From assembly GCA_946481205.1 (NCBI GenBank), contig CAMLNB010000109.1, positions 1 through 11,355 of the forward strand: a stretch of DNA of 11,355 nucleotides, read 5' to 3'. The position numbers and the translations under genes are program-made. The notes below the pieces were generated by a model. It was not told the origin of the DNA and did no database searches. It was given only the letters and a program-made list of their open reading frames with translations. Positions 1-7,030 of the stretch are shown here, piece by piece. The stretch is from an uncultured Kangiella sp. (lineage in GTDB: Bacteria; Pseudomonadota; Gammaproteobacteria; Enterobacterales; DSM-103792). Each line of letters opens with the position of its first letter. The first letter of the stretch is position 1.

Positions 1-10
1 GTGCGACATT

Positions 11-34
11 CCGGTTCAGCTTGCCCTGAACCGG
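11..34. repeat. Stem-loop downstream of the kinase-like gene
   Basis: Two perfect 9-base arms (CCGGTTCAG at 11-19 and CTGAACCGG at 26-34) enclose a 6-base loop. It lies 38 bases beyond the stop of the minus-strand kinase-like gene, where a 3' hairpin would be expected. No T-tract follows it in either direction, so it is not a canonical intrinsic terminator. It may be an mRNA 3'-end stabiliser or a factor-dependent end. A second short perfect palindrome, GAGAAATTTTCTC, is at 52-64. I recognise no gene in 1-71. Confidence 0.5.
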
Positions 35-71
35 CCGCCTAACTCTCCGCCGAGAAATTTTCTCAAGGCCA

Positions 72-1412
72 TCAATGCTGACGCAATACAGCAGCAACAG
101 CGGTGCGCAATAATTCACCATCAGCACTGAAACGCGCCAGTGTGACACCGACAGCGGTTTGCGGTCGGTGATCGGCAAACGGTGTCCAGATCACTTCCGG
201 CACTTTCAGTTGCTGGCGCAGCGCTGCGCTGGCGCCCTCTTCTTTCAGACGCCAGGACAACAGCAGATCCGGTCGCAGCTCGTCCGCGAGCAAGCTTTGT
301 GCTTCGTCGCTGGTCACCGCTGCGACCGAAACACCAGCCGCAGCCAAATGCGCTTGCGCCAAGTTTGCCGACCACGGCAAATCGGTCAGCATCCAGGCGT
401 GGTAGCGGTGCGCGGTACCGGTCTCACGCAGCGCCGTGTCATTGGCTGCTGTTTGCATCAGTGGCAGCAGCAGCTGCACATTGCAGCCCTCACCTACCTC
501 CGCCAGCGCAAACACGGCACCACCATGCTGACGGACAATGCCTTCAACGGGCGCCAGCCCCAAGCCTTTGCGACCACGCACGGTTTTGCTGCTGTAGTAC
601 GGCGCAAACAGCGACTGCAGATGTTTACCATCGAGACCACGACCGCGGTCACGCAGGCTCAGCACGCCATAACGCCCGGCTTGCAGGTTCAGTGCCTGCG
701 CAGCGGCTGCGCTCAGATGGCATTCACGAAAATCGGCGGCCAACACACTGGGCTCACCTTCACGCAAGAATGCGATGATTGCTTCCAGCGCACGCGCTAA
801 CCATTCAGCATCGGCTTCGATGGCGCAATCGCTATCGGGTGCTGACAATGATATGGCGTGCTGCTCCAGCTGTTTGCGCAGCCAAGCCGTCAGCGAAAAC
901 GGTTTGCGTGTCAGCACAGCACGACCAGCACTGGCAAGCAGATCGCGGGTGAATTGCACAGCCTGTTGCCCCGACTCCAATACCGTCTGCAACTGGCCAT
1001 AGGCTGGATGCGTTGGTTCCAAATCGAGCAGAGCCAGTTCAGAAAACCCCATCATGGCAGACAGATAATTATTGAAACTGTGCACGACGTTGCCGAGCAA
1101 CTCGGCATGCGGAGAAACCACGGCACTGCTGATCGGCGTCGAGTTATCAACAATCAACGACAGTGCGCAATGATCCACCTGCGGCGACAGTAGCGCCTCG
1201 GCTGAAAACCACTGCCCGCTGCGACGCAAGCGCACGGGCACGTGCAGCCGCGCTTTTAGCCGCACCGCACTGCGCAAGCGCAGCGCATCGACCGGGTGCA
1301 ACAGTTCCGAGAGCTGTTTCAGCGGTGGAAATTCACTGGCCCAGCGGGTATTGGCTTGGCGCAGCGTGCCGTCGGCATCGAGCAAAGCGGTGGCAAACGG
1401 GAAACCATCCAT
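72..1412 (-). CDS. PAS/histidine-kinase-like protein with degenerate receiver tail (probable pseudokinase)
   Basis: A 446-residue soluble protein with no signal peptide or membrane segment. Residues 1-95 resemble a PAS sensor domain. Residues 103-165 resemble a HisKA dimerisation helix pair, with the H-box HSFNN (His111) of the 'HDFNN' type. Residues 200-318 resemble a HATPase_c domain, with a G1 box DRGRG (255-259), an F-box-like LFAPYYSSK (268-276) and a G2 box GLGLAPVEGIVRQHGG (283-298). Residues 335-446 look like a receiver-type alpha/beta domain.

Several catalytic positions are abnormal. The acidic residue after the H-box His is Ser112. The N-box (205-219) has Ala211 and Phe215 where Asn is expected, and the receiver phosphoacceptor position is Ser386 (PDLLLS). 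ATP-dependent autophosphorylation is therefore doubtful, and a scaffolding or sensor role is possible. ATG at 1412 has a TGA two codons upstream and no good Shine-Dalgarno. The gene lies 92 bp downstream of the CysB-like regulator in the same direction, so co-transcription is possible. Its ligand and partner are unknown. Confidence 0.85.
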   Translation of the reverse strand: MDGFPFATALLDADGTLRQANTRWASEFPPLKQLSELLHPVDALRLRSAVRLKARLHVPVRLRRSGQWFSAEALLSPQVDHCALSLIVDNSTPISSAVVSPHAELLGNVVHSFNNYLSAMMGFSELALLDLEPTHPAYGQLQTVLESGQQAVQFTRDLLASAGRAVLTRKPFSLTAWLRKQLEQHAISLSAPDSDCAIEADAEWLARALEAIIAFLREGEPSVLAADFRECHLSAAAAQALNLQAGRYGVLSLRDRGRGLDGKHLQSLFAPYYSSKTVRGRKGLGLAPVEGIVRQHGGAVFALAEVGEGCNVQLLLPLMQTAANDTALRETGTAHRYHAWMLTDLPWSANLAQAHLAAAGVSVAAVTSDEAQSLLADELRPDLLLSWRLKEEGASAALRQQLKVPEVIWTPFADHRPQTAVGVTLARFSADGELLRTAVAAVLRQH

Positions 1413-1504
1413 GAGTCAGCGAATAATCCAAAAAAGCGAGTGGCCGGAACTGTGCGTGAGCAGCGTCCGATTTGCAACCCACGTGCGTCACACGATGAGC
1501 GAAC

Positions 1505-2443
1505 TCAATGCGTCGGCAAACTTTCCGCGTGTACCAGCGCCAGCTGCTCATCGGCCAAGCGTAATCCGGCCGCTTGCTGCAACAACTCCGGCTTCAACAC
1601 CGGCGACAACAAATGGGCAAAGCTGTGCAGGAATTTGCGCCAGTGCAAATCGCGCCGGTAACTGAACCAGAACCGGCCTTCTGGCAGCGTGTCGGCCGCT
1701 GGCCGCAGGCTCAGATCGCTGTCGGCAATCGAATCGAACGCAATGGCCGGCAACAGACCAATGCCCCACTCTTGCCGAACATAGGTCTTGATGACATCGG
1801 GATCGGAGCTGACCAGCACCCAGCGCTGACTGGACTTGTCGGCCGGCAGCGCCCGGTGCAGCGCGTCCTCGGCTTCGCGGTCTTGGGCAAAGACCAGCAT
1901 CGCTTCGGCGGCGCGGGCGCGGTCCGAGCGCGACAGCCAGGCGTAGCGCCAGCGCACGCACGGCAGGCTGACCAGTGCCGGGGCATGGGTCTGGCGCAGG
2001 CCGATGGCCAGATCGACCTCGCCGCTTTCCAGCCATTCGGTGAAGTGGCTTTCCTCGCCTTGCCGCAGCTGGATCTGCACCTTCGGGTATTCCTTGGCAA
2101 ACTTCTCCAACCGGTCGGCAACCAGATAGCGCGCCGCCAACGGGCACAGCCCCAGCCGCAGGGTGCCGGCATTGGGCTGGGCATAGTCGCGGGCAATGTC
2201 CTTGATGACCTGGCCGTCGCGCAGCATCCGCCCAGCCACCTCCAGGATCTGTCGGCCAGCCGGGGTGATGTCGATCAGATGTTTGCCGCTGCGGGTGAAG
2301 ATCTGCACCCCCAATTCGTCCTCCAGCAGCCGGATTTGCTTGGAAACCCCGGGCTGGGAGGTATAAAGGCTTTCGGCGGTCGCCGACACGTTGAGCTCGT
2401 GCCGGGCCACCTCGTAGATGTAGCGGAGCTGCTGCAGCTTCAT
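1505..2443 (-). CDS. CysB-like LysR-family transcriptional regulator with altered effector pocket
   Basis: A 312-residue LysR-type regulator. Residues 1-60 form the winged helix-turn-helix and are nearly those of E. coli CysB (MKLQQLRYI start, YTSQPG at 27-32, SGKHL at 52-56). Residues 93-290 form the periplasmic-binding-protein-like effector domain, with the CysB hallmark DVIKTYVR at 216-223. CysB controls cysteine biosynthesis and sulfur uptake in response to acetylserine.

From memory, CysB holds a sulfate ion through Thr100, Thr102, Gln103, Thr149 and Thr202. Here positions 100, 102, 103 and 149 are Cys, Leu, Ala and Leu. The segment carrying Thr202 falls in a deletion of about 11 residues, and the protein is about 12 residues shorter than E. 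coli CysB (324). It is clearly in the CysB/Cbl clade by its N-terminus, but its effector is probably different, so I withhold the symbol. The start is well supported by AAGGAG 8 bases upstream. It is divergent from mfd. Confidence 0.9.
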   Translation of the reverse strand: MKLQQLRYIYEVARHELNVSATAESLYTSQPGVSKQIRLLEDELGVQIFTRSGKHLIDITPAGRQILEVAGRMLRDGQVIKDIARDYAQPNAGTLRLGLCPLAARYLVADRLEKFAKEYPKVQIQLRQGEESHFTEWLESGEVDLAIGLRQTHAPALVSLPCVRWRYAWLSRSDRARAAEAMLVFAQDREAEDALHRALPADKSSQRWVLVSSDPDVIKTYVRQEWGIGLLPAIAFDSIADSDLSLRPAADTLPEGRFWFSYRRDLHWRKFLHSFAHLLSPVLKPELLQQAAGLRLADEQLALVHAESLPTH

Positions 2444-2450
2444 GCCAAAG

Positions 2451-2457
2451 TCTCCTT
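2451..2457 (-). promoter_or_regulatory. Ribosome binding site of the CysB-like regulator
   Basis: On the minus strand this reads AAGGAGA, 7-8 bases before the ATG at 2443. It is a strong Shine-Dalgarno and fixes the start at the conserved MKLQQLRYI terminus. Confidence 0.75.
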
Positions 2458-2490
2458 GTTCGCTCCTGTTCTTATAAGAGAATAGTCATT

Positions 2491-2505
2491 GGCGAAAATT
2501 TCGCC
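2491..2505. promoter_or_regulatory. Perfect palindrome, candidate operator upstream of the CysB-like gene
   Basis: GGCGAAAATTTCGCC has 7-base arms around one central base. With one mismatch it extends to 2488-2508, and ATAG/CTAT flank it at 2482-2485 and 2505-2508. It lies 47-61 bases upstream of the regulator's start codon. It is just upstream of CTTATAAG (2471-2478), whose minus-strand TATAAG could be a -10 element. LysR regulators commonly bind dyads in this position to autoregulate. That this is the operator is inference; no binding consensus was tested. Confidence 0.45.
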
Positions 2506-2588
2506 TATCTAATCCGATCGAAATACCAGCCGAAAACCCCAATCAAGCCGATTGCGACTGCTGACAGCGCCCCGCCGGCGTCGGCCCG

Positions 2589-2594
2589 TATAAT
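2589..2594 (+). promoter_or_regulatory. Candidate -10 box of the mfd promoter
   Basis: A perfect TATAAT lies 45 bases before the preferred mfd start. Initiation about 7 bases downstream (near 2601) would give a leader of about 39 nt that includes the AAGGAA ribosome site. No good -35 is seen at 16-18 bp; the nearest match, CTGACA at 2561-2566, is 22 bp away. The -10 call therefore stands alone. Confidence 0.5.
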
Positions 2595-2624
2595 GCCGGG
2601 CCTGCCGTATCACCCGTCTTGTCG

Positions 2625-2630
2625 AAGGAA
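2625..2630 (+). promoter_or_regulatory. Ribosome binding site deciding the mfd start
   Basis: AAGGAA lies 9 bases before TTG at 2640. The alternative in-frame TTG at 2619 has no purine-rich site upstream, and this AAGGAA would fall inside its coding region. This favours 2640. Confidence 0.55.
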
Positions 2631-2639
2631 AGCTCCGTT

Positions 2640-5600
2640 TTGCTGCCGTTTCTGACTGCCCTGACCGGCCTCAAAGCCGAACCCGGCCGCCGCACACTGC
2701 TGCCGGCCAGCCATGGCGCGGCCCTGCCGCTGACACTGAGCACCCTGGCCGGTCAAGCTGGCCTGCTGGTTGTGGTCACCGCCGACTCGCCAACCGCCGC
2801 CCGCTTGGAACGCGAGCTGAAGGTGCTGCAACCGGACCTGCCGGTGCTGCATTTCCCGGATTGGGAAACGCTGCCGTTCGATACCTTCTCGCCACACCAG
2901 GACATCGTTTCCGAGCGCCTGCAGACGTTGGTGCAGTTGCCGCAGCAAACTCGCGGCATTCTGTTGCTGTCGCTGCCCACCTTGTTGCTGAAAGTTGCGC
3001 CATCATCGTTCGTCAATCTGAACAGCTTGCTGGTCAAAGTCGGTGACCGGATGGATCTGCCGGCAATCCGGCGCAAGCTCGAACAAAGCGGTTACCGCTG
3101 CGTAGCGGAAGTGATGGAGCACGGCGAATTCGCGGTGCGCGGCGCGCTGCTGGATCTGTACCCGATGGGCAGCAAGCAGCCCTACCGGCTCGATTTCTTT
3201 GATGACGAAATTGAAAGCATCCGCCTGTTTGATCCGGAAACCCAACTCTCCGGCGACAGGCTCGATGAAATCCGGCTGCTGCCGGCGCACGAGTTTCCGT
3301 GGAATGAAGATGGCATCGCCAAATTCCGTCAGGCGTTTCGCGCCCGTTTCGATGCTTCCTTGCATCCTGAATCAGTATACGGCCAGGTCAGCAAAGGCTT
3401 TTTACCGAACGGTATCGAATATTACCTGCCGCTGTTTTTTAACGAGCTGGCGTCGCTGTTCGACTATTTCCCGAGCGGCACCCGACTGGTCACGCTCGGT
3501 GATCTGAACCAGTCTGCCCAGCATTTCTGGAACGAACTCGAAGACCGCTACGAAGAGCGCAAAGTCGATCTGCTGCGGCCATTGGTCACGCCGGCTGAGT
3601 TGTACCTGCGCGAAGACGAACTGTTCGGCGCACTGAAAAATTTCGCCCGCTTTACTGATCGTGATTCCGCTGCCGTTCCGGAAATGCCGGTCAGCAGCCC
3701 CCTGCCAGATCTGCGGCTTGACACCCGCGCCACCGTGCCATTGCAAAGCCTGCACAGTTTCTCGCTGGAGTTTCCCGGCCGGATGATTCTGTGCGCCGAA
3801 TCGGCCGGCCGGCGCGAGGTGCTGCTGCCGCTGTTGAAACAATCCAATCTCGAACCGGTGTTGTGCGACAACTGGCATGATGCCTTGGCCAGCCGTGATC
3901 GGATTGTCTTGACGGTTGCTCCGCTGGAAAGCGGTTTTGTTGCGATTGATCACTCGCTCGCGGTCATCACCGAACCGGATCTGTTTGGTGCCCAACTGGT
4001 CCAGCAGCGTCGCCGTCGGCGCAAGGTCACCGACCCCGATGCCGTCATCCGCAACCTCGCCGAACTGCGTATTGGCGATCCGGTGGTTCATATTGATCAC
4101 GGCGTCGGCCGCTATCAGGGTTTGCAAACCCTCAGCGCTGGCGGTGTTCAAGCCGAATACCTCGTGTTGCATTACCAAGGCAACGACAAGCTCTATGTGC
4201 CGGTGCAATCGCTGCACCTGATTGGCCGTTATCTCGGCGCCGCCGCCGAGTCGGCACCCTGGCACAAACTGGGCTCCGAGCAATGGGGCAAAGCCCGGCA
4301 GAAAGCCGCCGAAAAAATTCGTGATGTTGCTGCCGAACTACTGGACCTGCACGCCAAACGTGCGGCCAGCAAAGGCGAACGTGGCAATGTTGACATGAAC
4401 GAATACCAGCGCTTCTGCGCCGGTTTCGCTTTTGAAGAAACGCCGGATCAGGAAAGCGCGATCAACGCCGTGCTTGCTGATCTGCAGCGCGGCCGACCGA
4501 TGGACCGGCTCGTTTGCGGCGATGTCGGCTTCGGCAAAACCGAGGTAGCGATGCGCGCCGCGTTTGCCGCGGTGCAAAGTGGCTGGCAAGTCGCCGTATT
4601 GGTGCCAACCACCCTGCTCGCTCAGCAGCACTACAACAGCTTCTGCGATCGCTTTGCCGACTGGCCGGTACGGGTCGAACTGCTGTCGCGCTTCCGCACC
4701 GAGAAAGACACCAAACGCGCACTCGAACAAGCCGCCGAAGGCAAAGTCGACATCATCGTCGGGACTCACAAACTGCTGCAGCCGGACATCAAGTTCCAGC
4801 GACTGGGCTTGCTGATCGTCGATGAAGAACACCGGTTCGGCGTCCGTCAGAAAGAGCAGATCAAAGCGCTGCGCGCCGATGTCCACATGCTGACGCTGAC
4901 CGCAACGCCGATTCCGCGCACGCTGAACATGGCGCTGTCCGGTATCCGCGATCTGTCCTTGATCACGACACCGCCCGCCAAGCGCTTGTCGATCAAGACA
5001 TTTGTGCGCGAGAAAACCGACGCCCTGCTGAAAGAAGCCATCCTGCGCGAAACCTTGCGTGGCGGTCAGGTTTACTTTCTGCACAATGAAGTCGAAAGCA
5101 TCGAGCAGGCCACCGAAAAATTGCAGGAACTGCTGCCGGATGTGCGCTTTGCCTACGCCCACGGCCAAATGCGCGAGCGCGAGCTGGAGCGCATCATGCG
5201 CGACTTCTATCACCAGCGCTTCCATGTGCTGGTCTGCTCGACCATTGTCGAGACCGGCATCGACGTGCCGAGTGCCAACACCATCATCATCGAACGCGCA
5301 GACAAGTTCGGTTTGGCCCAGCTGCACCAACTGCGTGGCCGCGTTGGCCGCTCGCACCACCAAGCCTACGCTTATTTGCTGACGCCACCGCAGAATCTGC
5401 TGACCCAGGATGCCCAGAAGCGCCTGGAAGCGATCGAGACCTTCGACGATCTCGGCGCCGGCTTCCTGCTCGCCTCGCAGGATCTGGAGATCCGCGGCGC
5501 TGGCGAAATGCTCGGCGAAGATCAGAGCGGTCAGATCGAAGGCATCGGCCTGAGTCTGTATATGGAGTTGCTGGAAGAAGCGGTCAAAGCGCTCAAGAGC

Positions 5601-6083
5601 GGCAAGGAGCCGACGCTGCAGCATGTGCTGTCGCAGCGCACGGAGATCGATGCCGGCCTGCCGGCGCTGCTGCCGGACGATTACGTAACCGATATCGGTA
5701 CCCGACTCAGCTTGTACAAGCGCATTGCTGGTTGTGGCACGGACAGCGAAATCGATGACATGCAAACCGAGATCATCGACCGTTTTGGCATGCTGCCGAC
5801 ACCCGGTCAGAACCTGTTCGAGCTGACCCGCTTGCGGCTGCGCGCGAGTGCGCTCGGCATTCGCCGCATTGATGTCACCGCCAGCGGCGGTCGGGTCGAA
5901 TTCACCGCGCAGACCACGGTCGACCCGATGCTGATGATCAAGCTGGTGCAGTCCCAATCGCGGCTGTACAAGTTTGATGGCCCGCAGGCGCTGAGAATCA
6001 GCAAGCCCTTGGCCGAACCGGCCGATCGACTGGTCTTTCTGCGCGAGCTGCTGACGTTGCTGGCCGGCGGCAACAAGAACTAA
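2640..6083 (+). CDS. mfd: Transcription-repair coupling factor Mfd
   Basis: Mfd is a DNA translocase that displaces RNA polymerase stalled at template lesions and recruits UvrA to start nucleotide excision repair. The protein is 1147 residues from TTG 2640, against 1148 in E. coli, and appears intact.

Numbered from that start, the UvrB-like N-terminal module has DWETLPFDTFSPHQD from 74. It continues with MEHGEFAVRGALLDLYPMG. The RNA-polymerase-interacting domain begins near IGDPVVHIDHGVGRYQG (478). The helicase core has Walker A GDVGFGKTE at 627-635 (Lys633), DEEH at 728-731, TATPIPRT and motif VI QLRGRVGRS at 897-905. The C-terminal TRCF domain includes LPDDY at 1011.

There is no ATG near the N-terminus. 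TTG 2640 is chosen because AAGGAA precedes it; TTG 2619 would add seven residues. The in-frame stop upstream is at 2562. mfd is usually a monocistronic or loosely grouped gene, and csiV follows 100 bp later. Confidence 0.97.
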   Translation: MLPFLTALTGLKAEPGRRTLLPASHGAALPLTLSTLAGQAGLLVVVTADSPTAARLERELKVLQPDLPVLHFPDWETLPFDTFSPHQDIVSERLQTLVQLPQQTRGILLLSLPTLLLKVAPSSFVNLNSLLVKVGDRMDLPAIRRKLEQSGYRCVAEVMEHGEFAVRGALLDLYPMGSKQPYRLDFFDDEIESIRLFDPETQLSGDRLDEIRLLPAHEFPWNEDGIAKFRQAFRARFDASLHPESVYGQVSKGFLPNGIEYYLPLFFNELASLFDYFPSGTRLVTLGDLNQSAQHFWNELEDRYEERKVDLLRPLVTPAELYLREDELFGALKNFARFTDRDSAAVPEMPVSSPLPDLRLDTRATVPLQSLHSFSLEFPGRMILCAESAGRREVLLPLLKQSNLEPVLCDNWHDALASRDRIVLTVAPLESGFVAIDHSLAVITEPDLFGAQLVQQRRRRRKVTDPDAVIRNLAELRIGDPVVHIDHGVGRYQGLQTLSAGGVQAEYLVLHYQGNDKLYVPVQSLHLIGRYLGAAAESAPWHKLGSEQWGKARQKAAEKIRDVAAELLDLHAKRAASKGERGNVDMNEYQRFCAGFAFEETPDQESAINAVLADLQRGRPMDRLVCGDVGFGKTEVAMRAAFAAVQSGWQVAVLVPTTLLAQQHYNSFCDRFADWPVRVELLSRFRTEKDTKRALEQAAEGKVDIIVGTHKLLQPDIKFQRLGLLIVDEEHRFGVRQKEQIKALRADVHMLTLTATPIPRTLNMALSGIRDLSLITTPPAKRLSIKTFVREKTDALLKEAILRETLRGGQVYFLHNEVESIEQATEKLQELLPDVRFAYAHGQMRERELERIMRDFYHQRFHVLVCSTIVETGIDVPSANTIIIERADKFGLAQLHQLRGRVGRSHHQAYAYLLTPPQNLLTQDAQKRLEAIETFDDLGAGFLLASQDLEIRGAGEMLGEDQSGQIEGIGLSLYMELLEEAVKALKSGKEPTLQHVLSQRTEIDAGLPALLPDDYVTDIGTRLSLYKRIAGCGTDSEIDDMQTEIIDRFGMLPTPGQNLFELTRLRLRASALGIRRIDVTASGGRVEFTAQTTVDPMLMIKLVQSQSRLYKFDGPQALRISKPLAEPADRLVFLRELLTLLAGGNKN

Positions 6084-6092
6084 TCCCGGCTC

Positions 6093-6121
6093 GCCGTTTC
6101 CAACGGCGGCCCGGTTACCGG
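6093..6121 (+). repeat. Short stem-loops between mfd and csiV
   Basis: GCCGTT/AACGGC (6093-6098 and 6102-6107, loop TCC) is followed by CCGGT-T-ACCGG (6111-6121). Both are just after the mfd stop. No T-tract follows, so a terminator is not supported. Read-through from mfd into csiV is possible. Confidence 0.35.
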
Positions 6122-6170
6122 ATTCACCATATCCAAATGGATGGCAGCGCTTTAGAATTCGCCATCCCAT

Positions 6171-6177
6171 AAGGAAG
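6171..6177 (+). promoter_or_regulatory. Ribosome binding site of csiV
   Basis: AAGGAAG lies 6 bases before the ATG at 6184 and supports that start. A possible -10-like TAGAAT is at 6153-6158, but I see no convincing -35 partner, so an own promoter for csiV is uncertain. Confidence 0.6.
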
Positions 6178-6183
6178 ACAACA

Positions 6184-6975
6184 ATGAAAGTACGGTCGTT
6201 TTTGTCAGCGCTGCTGGCCTTGCCCTTGTGGACTGCCTCGGTTGCCCAGGCCGCAGACCGCTGGTACGAAGTGGAAGTGCTGGTGTTCTCGCACCTGAAT
6301 GCCGACGCCTCGGTCGAGAAATGGCCAGCCAACGATGCCGTCAGCATCAGTCTGGACGGTGCCGTGCCCGCACCCAATACCGTCACGACACCGCTGGTCG
6401 GGGCCGCACCAAGCGCGCAAGAATTGCTGCGGCTCGCCGCCGTGCCGAGCGCGCAATACAAACTGCAAGACGCGTTCAAGACGCTGTCACGCTCACGCAA
6501 TTACCGGCCACTGCTGCACACCGCATGGCGGCAACCCATTGGCACCGGCAAGAACAATTTCAAGGTGCGCTTGGTCGGCGGCAAGGACTACGCGAGCCGT
6601 TATGGCATGCAAGGCAAACTGCTGTCGAGCGGTGATGAACCCGCCGCCGAAGGACTCTGGGAAATCGATGGTTACGTTCGGTTATCGGCGTCGCGCTTTT
6701 TGCACGCAGAAACCGAGATGCTGTTCCGTCGACCGACCGTTACACCACTGGCTGCAACCACAACCGCACCGACGACCGGCACCAGCGAAAGCAACCTGAC
6801 CTGGCAAACCGGCGACAGCATGGCCAGCGACGAAGACTGGCTGCAATTTTTCCAGTTCAGCCAGAGCCGCCGACTCAAAAGCAATGAGCTGCATTATTTC
6901 GATCACCCGATGTTCGGCTTGCTGATCGTGCTGCGTCCGCTGGAACCCGAGCGTGGCGAAAGCGTTGGTGAATAA
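6184..6975 (+). CDS. csiV: Periplasmic peptidoglycan-binding protein, CsiV family
   Basis: A 263-residue secreted protein. Residues 1-23 form a Sec signal peptide ending AQA before Ala24. The mature protein opens with RWYEVEVLVFSHL (26-38), the family's characteristic first strand. It ends with SRRLKSNELHYFDHPMFG (228-245), also characteristic. In between, DGYVRLSASRFLHAETEML (162-180) matches the family's central strands. Residues 184-204 are Thr/Pro/Ala-rich and probably form a flexible linker.

In Vibrio cholerae, CsiV binds peptidoglycan and supports the LpoA-PBP1a synthase under D-amino-acid stress; whether it does so here is inferred. The family is gammaproteobacterial and is often found beside mfd, as here. 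The start is supported by AAGGAAG and the signal peptide. hflD starts 55 bp after the stop. Confidence 0.88.
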   Translation: MKVRSFLSALLALPLWTASVAQAADRWYEVEVLVFSHLNADASVEKWPANDAVSISLDGAVPAPNTVTTPLVGAAPSAQELLRLAAVPSAQYKLQDAFKTLSRSRNYRPLLHTAWRQPIGTGKNNFKVRLVGGKDYASRYGMQGKLLSSGDEPAAEGLWEIDGYVRLSASRFLHAETEMLFRRPTVTPLAATTTAPTTGTSESNLTWQTGDSMASDEDWLQFFQFSQSRRLKSNELHYFDHPMFGLLIVLRPLEPERGESVGE

Positions 6976-7030
6976 CCTCGCGACACCGATCACATCCCCT
7001 CCCATTGACTGCATGTGAGTTGTCAAACCG

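Noticed and set aside
1..71. Possible end of a plus-strand gene (frame 1 open to TAA at 40-42)
   Set aside because: Only 13 codons with no recognisable family; chance openness is equally likely.
1413..1504. Possible terminator between the CysB-like and kinase-like genes (minus-strand T6 at 1430-1435)
   Set aside because: No stable stem directly precedes the T-run, so the two genes may still be co-transcribed.
1505..2443. Naming the LysR gene cysB outright
   Set aside because: The N-terminus supports the clade, but the loss of every known effector contact and the shorter effector domain make orthologous function unsafe to assert.
4338..6500. A 720-codon open frame on the minus strand opposite mfd and csiV
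   Set aside because: It is antisense to two unmistakable conserved genes. The translation is compositionally biased (Gln/Arg/Ala-rich) with no recognisable domain, as expected for a codon-bias shadow in a GC-rich genome.
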